33,584 nucleotides of DNA from Tissierellia bacterium (GTDB lineage Bacteria; Bacillota; Clostridia; Tissierellales; Tissierellaceae), in the NCBI GenBank assembly GCA_012519355.1, contig JAAYQJ010000167.1, forward strand, positions 1-33,584, given 5' to 3'. The notes beneath the pieces were generated by a model. It saw only the letters and a list, made by a program, of their open reading frames with translations. It did not search any database and was not told where the DNA came from. Made by a program: the position numbers and the translations under genes. This document shows, piece by piece, positions 27,461-33,584 of this stretch. Numbering within the stretch: the first letter of the stretch is position 1; each line of letters starts with the position of its first letter.

Positions 27461-28400
27461 AGAAAATACTTCTAAATTTTTCATATCTCTTATTTATTAA
27501 TTCCTCTGCTTCTAATTCCATAAGAGATTTTATTTCTTGGGAAATATATTTCTTAATATTCCTTGCTGTAAGATACTTATCCTTATGAGCTCCACCTAGG
27601 GGTTCCCTTATTAGCTTATCTATAACTCCAAAGGCTAGTAGGTCCTTGGCAGTTAGCTTCATGACCTTGGCTCCTTCTTCAGCCTTTTTTGCATCTTTCC
27701 AAAGAATGCTTGCAAGACCTTCAGGAGAAATTACTGAGTAGATGGAATTTTCCAGCATCCCTATCCTATCTCCAACTCCAAGGGCCAAGGCACCACCAGA
27801 ACCCCCTTCACCTATAATAATAGAAATAATTGGTGTCTTTAGCCTGCTCATTTCCATCAAGTTTAAGGCTATGGCTTCACCCTGCCCTCTTTCTTCTGCT
27901 CCTAAGCCACAATAAGCACCAGGAGTATCTATAAAGGTAATTACTGGCCTATTAAACTTTTCAGCCTGTTTCATAAGCCTTAATGCCTTTCTATAGCCTT
28001 CAGGATTTGGCATACCAAAGTTTCTTTTGATGTTTTCCTTAGTATTCCTCCCCTTCTGATGGCCTATTATGGTAACTGGAATCCCTTCAAACCATCCTAT
28101 ACCACCTATTATGGCGCCATCATCTCCAAAATACCTATCTCCATGAAGTTCCATAAAATCCTCTATTAGGATTTCAATATAATCTAAGCTTGTAGGCCTA
28201 TCTTGGTGCCTTGCTATATTCACGATTTGCCATGGACTTAAGTTTTCATAAATCTGTTTTTTAATGGCATTTACTTTTCTTGATAAAATGTATATTTCAT
28301 GGGAAAAATCAATATTATTTTTCTCTGAAATCTCTTTTAACTCATTGATCTTGTTTTCAAGCTCTATAACCAGTTTTTCAGACTCTATGAACTTACTCAT
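27459..28400 (-). CDS. accA: Acetyl-CoA carboxylase carboxyltransferase subunit alpha
   Basis: [80 protein letters not shown]. Start taken at ATG 28400 with GGGGTGGAG SD. Confidence 0.96.
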   Translation of the reverse strand: MSKFIESEKLVIELENKINELKEISEKNNIDFSHEIYILSRKVNAIKKQIYENLSPWQIVNIARHQDRPTSLDYIEILIEDFMELHGDRYFGDDGAIIGGIGWFEGIPVTIIGHQKGRNTKENIKRNFGMPNPEGYRKALRLMKQAEKFNRPVITFIDTPGAYCGLGAEERGQGEAIALNLMEMSRLKTPIISIIIGEGGSGGALALGVGDRIGMLENSIYSVISPEGLASILWKDAKKAEEGAKVMKLTAKDLLAFGVIDKLIREPLGGAHKDKYLTARNIKKYISQEIKSLMELEAEELINKRYEKFRSIF

Positions 28401-29226
28401 GGACTCCACCCCCCTTGGAATGAAGTCTTAGTATGCTTGATAGGGTTTCCTTCATATCCTCTCTTTTTACTATCTTGTCTATAAAACCCTTTTCTAATAA
28501 AAATTCTGCCCTTTGAAAACCTTCAGGTAATTTTTGTCTAATGGTCTGTTCTATTACTCTAGGACCTGCAAAACCAATTAAGGCTCCTGGCTCTGCAAGG
28601 ATTATATCACCTAACATAGCAAAGCTAGCTGTAACTCCACCAGTAGTTGGATCTGTTAAGACAGATATATAGAGTAGGCCACTTTCATCTAGCCTAGCCA
28701 AGGCAGCTGAAGTCTTTGCCATTTGCATAAGGGATAAAATACCTTCCTGCATCCTAGCCCCACCTGAGGCTGAAAATATTATTATGGGTAGTTCCTTTTC
28801 AATTGCTTTTTCTATAGCCCTTGTAATTTTTTCTCCTACAACTGTTCCCATACTTCCCATCATAAAACTAGGATTCATTATACATATAACTGCTCTTTGT
28901 CCATTTATATCTCCCTCACCTGAGATGACTCCTTCCTTTTCCATACTTACTTCTTTGGCTTTAGCAAGCTTAGCCTTGTAATCAGGAAAATCTAATGGAT
29001 TTGAAGATTCTAAGTCTATATCAAATTCTATAAATGTACCCTGGTCTATTATATCTTCTATTATTTTTCTAGGCTCAATTCTAGAATCCTTAATCTTATC
29101 ATAGGAAGTATTTACTAGCTTATTAACATTTTCAACTTCTTTAGCCTTTAAAAGGTCTTCCCTATCTGGTTTTCCTTGAACTGGTATTGTTGCATATTTT
29201 TTCTTTGTAAAGAAATCCTTAAGCAT
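28393..29226 (-). CDS. accD: Acetyl-CoA carboxylase carboxyltransferase subunit beta, lacking N-terminal Cys4 zinc ribbon
   Basis: [88 protein letters not shown]. No Cys in the first ~110 aa. Confidence 0.95.
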   Translation of the reverse strand: MLKDFFTKKKYATIPVQGKPDREDLLKAKEVENVNKLVNTSYDKIKDSRIEPRKIIEDIIDQGTFIEFDIDLESSNPLDFPDYKAKLAKAKEVSMEKEGVISGEGDINGQRAVICIMNPSFMMGSMGTVVGEKITRAIEKAIEKELPIIIFSASGGARMQEGILSLMQMAKTSAALARLDESGLLYISVLTDPTTGGVTASFAMLGDIILAEPGALIGFAGPRVIEQTIRQKLPEGFQRAEFLLEKGFIDKIVKREDMKETLSSILRLHSKGGGVHE

Positions 29227-29240
29227 TTATGACCTCCAAT

Positions 29241-30593
29241 CTATTTGTTTTCGCTAAATAAAACCTTTTCTATAAAGGATGTATCTATTTTATTCTGTAT
29301 AAATTCCTCATTGTTTAATATTTCCTTTTGAAAATCTACATTGGTTTTAATTCCAATTATGACTAACTCATCTAAGGCCCTCTTCATCCTGTTTATAGCT
29401 TCATTCCTGTTAGCTCCCCATACTATTAGCTTACCAATCATAGAGTCATAATTTGGGGGGATGATGTAGTCTTCGTAAATATGACTATCTACCCTTATAC
29501 CATAGCCTCCCGGAGCAAAGTATCTTTCTATTTTACCTGGAGAAGGCATGAAGTTTTTCTCAGGGTCTTCAGCATTTATCCTGCACTCAATAGAATGTCC
29601 ATTTATTCTAATATCATCCTGGACTAGGTCTAATTTTTCTCCATAGGCTATTTTAATCTGTTCCTTTATTAGGTCAACTCCAGTAATTTGCTCTGTAATT
29701 GGGTGTTCTACCTGTATTCTGGTATTCATCTCGATGAAATAAAAGTTCTTGTCCTTATCTAGTAAAAATTCTATTGTCCCTGCACTTACATAGTTAACAG
29801 CCCTAGCTGCCCTTAATGCTACCTCACCCATTTTCTTTCTTAGGCTTTCATTTATAATACTGCAAGGGGCCTCTTCTAGTACTTTTTGATTTCGCCTTTG
29901 AAGTGAGCAGTCCCTTTCACCTAAATGTATTATGTTCCCATGGGAATCCGCCAATATTTGGAACTCAATATGTCTAGGTTTTTCTATAAACTTTTCCAAA
30001 TACATCATATCATCATTGAAGGCAGCCATGGATTCTGATTTAGCCATATTGAATTTAGAAATAAACTCATCTTCATTATGGACTATCCTCATCCCTCGTC
30101 CACCGCCACCATTTGAGGCCTTTATCATTATTGGATAACCTATGTCTTTAGCCATTTCAAAGGCTTTATGAGCATCATTAGTAGCTTCCTTTGACCCTGG
30201 AACTACAGGTACACCTGCATCTATCATGGCCTTCCTGGCCTGGGCCTTATCTCCCATGATCTCTAAGTGTTCCTTATTAGGTCCAATAAATTTGATATTG
30301 TTTTTTATACAGGCATCTACAAGGTCCTTATCCTCAGACAAAAAACCATATCCAGGATGAATGGCATCTGCCTTGGTTACAAGAGCTGCGCTAATGATAT
30401 TTTCCATGTTTAAGTAGGATTTTCTTGATGGTGCAGGACCAATACAAATAGCTTCATCTGCCATGTGTACATGTATAGAATCCTCGTCTGCTTCAGAATA
30501 TATGGCTACTGTTTTTATCCCCATTTCTTTGCAGGTTCTAATGATTCTGACAGCTATTTCACCTCTGTTGGCAATTAATATCTTCCTAAACAT
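29241..30593 (-). CDS. accC: Biotin carboxylase
   Basis: MFRKILIANRGEIAVRIIRTCKEMGI; GNGGGGRGMR-type ATP loop (ASNGGGGRGMRIV); FIEMNTRIQVEHPITEQITGVDL. Confidence 0.97.
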   Translation of the reverse strand: MFRKILIANRGEIAVRIIRTCKEMGIKTVAIYSEADEDSIHVHMADEAICIGPAPSRKSYLNMENIISAALVTKADAIHPGYGFLSEDKDLVDACIKNNIKFIGPNKEHLEIMGDKAQARKAMIDAGVPVVPGSKEATNDAHKAFEMAKDIGYPIMIKASNGGGGRGMRIVHNEDEFISKFNMAKSESMAAFNDDMMYLEKFIEKPRHIEFQILADSHGNIIHLGERDCSLQRRNQKVLEEAPCSIINESLRKKMGEVALRAARAVNYVSAGTIEFLLDKDKNFYFIEMNTRIQVEHPITEQITGVDLIKEQIKIAYGEKLDLVQDDIRINGHSIECRINAEDPEKNFMPSPGKIERYFAPGGYGIRVDSHIYEDYIIPPNYDSMIGKLIVWGANRNEAINRMKRALDELVIIGIKTNVDFQKEILNNEEFIQNKIDTSFIEKVLFSENK

Positions 30594-31051
30594 TATACCC
30601 TCCTAATCTTCATTAAAGGTTGACCATATTGTACTATATCCTCATTTTTAACTAGTATTTCAACCACTTCTCCTGCTACTTCTGCTTCAATTTCATTCAT
30701 TAATTTCATTGCTTCGATTATACATAGGGTCTGCCCTTTTTCAACTATACCACCTATTTTTACAAAGCTCTCTTCTCCTGGTCCAGGAGCTTGGTAATAA
30801 GTCCCAACCATTGGGGATTTCACAATATATAGGTTTTCATTTTCTAATGAGATTTCTTCTCTTTGTGTAAGTTTCTTATCATCTGCAACTTCTATGGTAT
30901 TAGAAGCCTTAAAAGTTGAATCCTTGTCTTTATTAGAACTTCCTTTTGAGATTATTACTTTTGTATTATCTTTTTGAATCTCTACCCTTTCAATATCTGT
31001 ATTGTTTATGGTAATGATCAAATCCTTAATGTCTTTTATATCCATCTTCAT
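30593..31051 (-). CDS. accB: Biotin carboxyl carrier protein
   Basis: VKSPMVGTYYQAPGPGEESFVKIGGIVEKGQTLCIIEAMKLMNEIEAEVAGEV biotinylation motif EAMKLMN. Confidence 0.96.
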   Translation of the reverse strand: MKMDIKDIKDLIITINNTDIERVEIQKDNTKVIISKGSSNKDKDSTFKASNTIEVADDKKLTQREEISLENENLYIVKSPMVGTYYQAPGPGEESFVKIGGIVEKGQTLCIIEAMKLMNEIEAEVAGEVVEILVKNEDIVQYGQPLMKIRRV

Positions 31052-31071
31052 TCACCTCCTCATAAAAGTTT

Positions 31072-31103
31072 ATAGTTTTTAAGAACTATAAGTATATATT
31101 ATA
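31072..31103 (-). promoter_or_regulatory. Candidate promoter -10 (31098-31103) and operator-like palindrome (31072-31090) upstream of accB
   Basis: Minus strand TATAAT followed at the expected start site by TATAGTT-CTTAA-AACTATA. Confidence 0.5.
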
Positions 31104-31127
31104 ACATATAATTTTATTCATCCGAAT

Positions 31128-31160
31128 AAAAAACAACAGGAAAGCTCTCCTGCTGTTTTT
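31128..31160 (-). terminator. Rho-independent terminator after 71-aa ORF
   Basis: AACAGCAGGA-GAGCTT-TCCTGTTGTT then TTTTATTC on minus strand. Confidence 0.8.
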
Positions 31161-31207
31161 AACTTATCTATAGCTCTTAACTGTTTTAATCATAGCCCTA
31201 CCCCTAT

Positions 31208-31423
31208 TTAATTTAGTCTTACTATTATTATCTCTATATTCTCTAAGGCTAGTGTATAAGCCACATAATAAATCCTTGAAGGTATGTCACTATCACAGCA
31301 ATCATGTAAAACTAGTAATTCATAAAGCTCATTAATACCTTCTATATCCTTACCATGTTTAGCCTGTATCTCTCTTAGTAGTTTTTCATCTACCTTATCC
31401 TTTAATAATATTCTATATCTCAT
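31208..31423 (-). CDS. Small hypothetical protein (71 aa)
   Basis: ATG preceded by AGGAGTGATTAT; MRYRILLKDKVDEKLLREIQAKHGKDIEGINELYELLVLHDCCDSDIPSRIYYVAYTLALENIEIIIVRLN; own terminator. Confidence 0.65.
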   Translation of the reverse strand: MRYRILLKDKVDEKLLREIQAKHGKDIEGINELYELLVLHDCCDSDIPSRIYYVAYTLALENIEIIIVRLN

Positions 31424-31587
31424 ATAATCACTCCTATGAATTATTTTAATGCCGTGTACTTCTACTGTAGTTTTTACATTTTCTGCTTATTCATATCAAC
31501 TACATCACTTTTCCTTAATTACCTTTATTCTATCAAATAGATTAACTAATTTCTACCAGTACTATTGACTAAACCTTTTTATAGGAA

Positions 31588-31628
31588 AAACCCGTAGCCA
31601 AGGTTTTCCACCTTATAAACTACGGGTT
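31588..31628 (-). terminator. Rho-independent terminator after SLH protein gene
   Basis: ACCCGTAG...CTACGGGT stem with inner AAGGTGGAAAACCTT, then TTTTTCC on minus strand. Confidence 0.8.
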
Positions 31629-31715
31629 CTAAGTTTGCTGAGTTTCATGTTAGTTTTAGAATAATTGACCAGGTCAGATTTTTTATCCCCGACTTTACTA
31701 ACTTACACTTCTTTA

Positions 31716-33584
31716 TTAATTCTTTGTGCTATCTTTTCTTACACCGTTTTTATCAACTTCATAGTCATCCACCATGGTGTCTTTAGCAAGAGAACCATCG
31801 TAATAGAAGTAATACCAATTACTTTCTATCTCCATCCACTTATCTGAAACCATCAGGCCATTGTCGGTGAAGTAGTAGGTTTTGTCTTCTATGTCCATCC
31901 AACCTACAGTTGCATTATTTCCTGAGTAATATCTCCAATTGTCGCCTTCCTTCACCCAACCAGTTCTCAAGGATCCATTCTTATTGAAGAAATACTTCAT
32001 TCCATCAATGGTCTGAGTTCCAGTAAGTTTCTTTCCATCCTTGTAGTAGAACCACTGACCTGAATCATTAATTGTCCAGCCATATGCTGTCTTAGGATCT
32101 ATTGTCAAATTGATATAGCGATGGAGCATACAACTGAGTTCAGCACGGGTAGCATTATTTTTTGGATTAAATTGATTATTGGTATCACCTATCATGATGC
32201 CGGCCTGCTGCATGGCTGTGACTGCATCCTTATAAAGGCTACCAATACTTGCACCATCAGCATAAGATGTGGCTTCACGGATGATAGGCAGCTTATATCC
32301 AGTTGCCTTAGCATAATTTGCAAAGATGACTGCAATCTCATCCCGGGTAATTGGCCTATCTGGTGCAAATTTTTGATTACCTATGCCCTTCACAATACCT
32401 TTATTGTATGCCCATTCTATATAAGGACGGAAAGGACTATTGGTTTTCACATCAGTGAAACTATTGGTATCAAATGCATTTACATCTACACCACTCAACC
32501 TTCCTAGAGCAGTTACCAACATTGCCCTTGTCATGGCCATGTCAGGAGCGAAAGTAGTTTCAGAAGTTCCATTGAGCAAGCCTCTAGCTACTACATATTC
32601 GATAGACTCCTTACCCCAATGGTTTTCAATATCAATAAACTTTGCACTAGGTTCTTTATAACCTACACCATGGATTAAGAGATGGTTAGTTGTAATTTCC
32701 AATACACCTTCATCGATATCATAATTTGCTCCATCAATCAGTGTTGCATTGCCTCTTTCATTTACATATGCTCCACAAAGGTAGTTGGCTGTTTCATTCT
32801 CGTTTGCTTCATATTGTATAGAAATGGTTGCAATACCATCATTTAAATCAGTAATCATAATGGTTTTTCCATCCTTAACATAGCTAACTCCTATGTTATA
32901 TATAGGCCTTCTACCTATATATTCCTTTGCTGCTGCAGCAATATTTTCTACAGGTTTAATTGAAATGGTTATATCTCCTTCACTCTGATTTTTAATTTCT
33001 TCCAAGGCCTTTTCATCAAAGCTGATTGTTACAGGGTATCCGCTGATCTTATAACTTTTAACTCCTGTCTTCACCAGTTTGTCGAAAGCACCTTGTGGGT
33101 GGGTTACTGTCAGTGAAGATACCTCCTTTGGTATAGTGAGATCTAACTCTACTGAAATTCCATTTCTGGTTTTCCCCTGTTCCTTAGCATAAGATTGGGC
33201 ATCGGTTATTGCATCAGTAATAACCTTATCGGAAATTACTGTTTTGGCTTCACCCTTATCCTCTACTGTAACTTCTACAAGAGCTGCCACAGTTACTGGT
33301 TGGTCTGGTTTCTTTTCTTCTAGTATTGTTGTCTCTGTTTTTGGGGTTTCAACAGTAGGTGCTACATAGCTGTAGCCACCACCGCCAACGTTGCCGCCTC
33401 CGCCTTTATATGTCCAATTAGCAGTAATTGTGGTATCATTATTTGGCATGATAAAGGTGGTACTTGCACTGCTGGCATTAGAGAAACTACCGCCTCCTGA
33501 TGTAGTCCAGCCAGCAAAGCTATAATTGGTCCTACTACCTGCATGGATGGTGACCTTAGCTCCAGGTGCATATTGGCCTGCTCC
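31716..33584 (-). CDS. Large surface protein, C-terminal part: InlB-like repeat, three SLH domains, cell-wall/choline-binding repeats (5' end outside window)
   Basis: Frame is open through 33584 (GAGQYAPGAKVTIHAGSRTNYSFAGWTTSGGGSFSNASSASTTFIMPNNDTTITANW), so ORF-track start 33449 is internal. FIDIENHWGKESIEYVVARGLLNGTSETTFAPDMAMTRAML (SLH) and two more; GWVKEGDNWRYYSGNNATVGWMDIEDKTYYF repeats. Confidence 0.9.
   Translation of the reverse strand, partial: GAGQYAPGAKVTIHAGSRTNYSFAGWTTSGGGSFSNASSASTTFIMPNNDTTITANWTYKGGGGNVGGGGYSYVAPTVETPKTETTILEEKKPDQPVTVAALVEVTVEDKGEAKTVISDKVITDAITDAQSYAKEQGKTRNGISVELDLTIPKEVSSLTVTHPQGAFDKLVKTGVKSYKISGYPVTISFDEKALEEIKNQSEGDITISIKPVENIAAAAKEYIGRRPIYNIGVSYVKDGKTIMITDLNDGIATISIQYEANENETANYLCGAYVNERGNATLIDGANYDIDEGVLEITTNHLLIHGVGYKEPSAKFIDIENHWGKESIEYVVARGLLNGTSETTFAPDMAMTRAMLVTALGRLSGVDVNAFDTNSFTDVKTNSPFRPYIEWAYNKGIVKGIGNQKFAPDRPITRDEIAVIFANYAKATGYKLPIIREATSYADGASIGSLYKDAVTAMQQAGIMIGDTNNQFNPKNNATRAELSCMLHRYINLTIDPKTAYGWTINDSGQWFYYKDGKKLTGTQTIDGMKYFFNKNGSLRTGWVKEGDNWRYYSGNNATVGWMDIEDKTYYFTDNGLMVSDKWMEIESNWYYFYYDGSLAKDTMVDDYEVDKNGVRKDSTKN

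Noticed and set aside
33362-33571. 69-aa minus ORF
   Set aside because: Alternate frame of the SLH protein gene, whose true frame is open to the window edge.
1-33584. CRISPR arrays, tRNA or rRNA genes, phage modules
   Set aside because: No regularly spaced repeats, no tRNA-like or rRNA-like sequences, and no phage structural or defence genes recognised in the window.

Overview
This is an AT-rich Firmicutes/Clostridia-type chromosomal window with almost every gene on the minus strand. About 20 kb is an anaerobic cobalamin (B12) locus. A cobalamin riboswitch (about 17552-17714, minus) precedes cbiM-N-Q-O-K-L, then a BtuFCD-like ABC importer, cobD (threonine-P decarboxylase), cbiA-C-D-E-T-F-G-H-J, a Cys-rich small protein, and cobT (cut by the window edge). 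A DDE insertion sequence in the opposite orientation sits inside this train, between btuD-like and cobD. Upstream lies a second cluster: a TIM-barrel protein, a short cobQ and cbiB. The rest contains a NarL-type two-component system, an FMN-binding-like and a rhodanese-like lipoprotein, a PPC/DUF296 protein, a geranylgeranyl-reductase-like flavoprotein, a DUF2975/XRE pair, the accBCDA operon and a large SLH/cell-wall-binding surface protein. The main observation is that both glutamine amidotransferases of the B12 pathway appear to have lost glutaminase function by different routes: CbiA has Ala where the catalytic Cys is expected (AEAGG instead of AECGG), and CobQ lacks its whole GATase domain. 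This suggests a B12 pathway that uses free ammonia or a trans-acting ammonia source. Secondary observations are an AccD without its Cys4 zinc ribbon and a riboswitch expression platform that looks able to control both transcription termination and translation.
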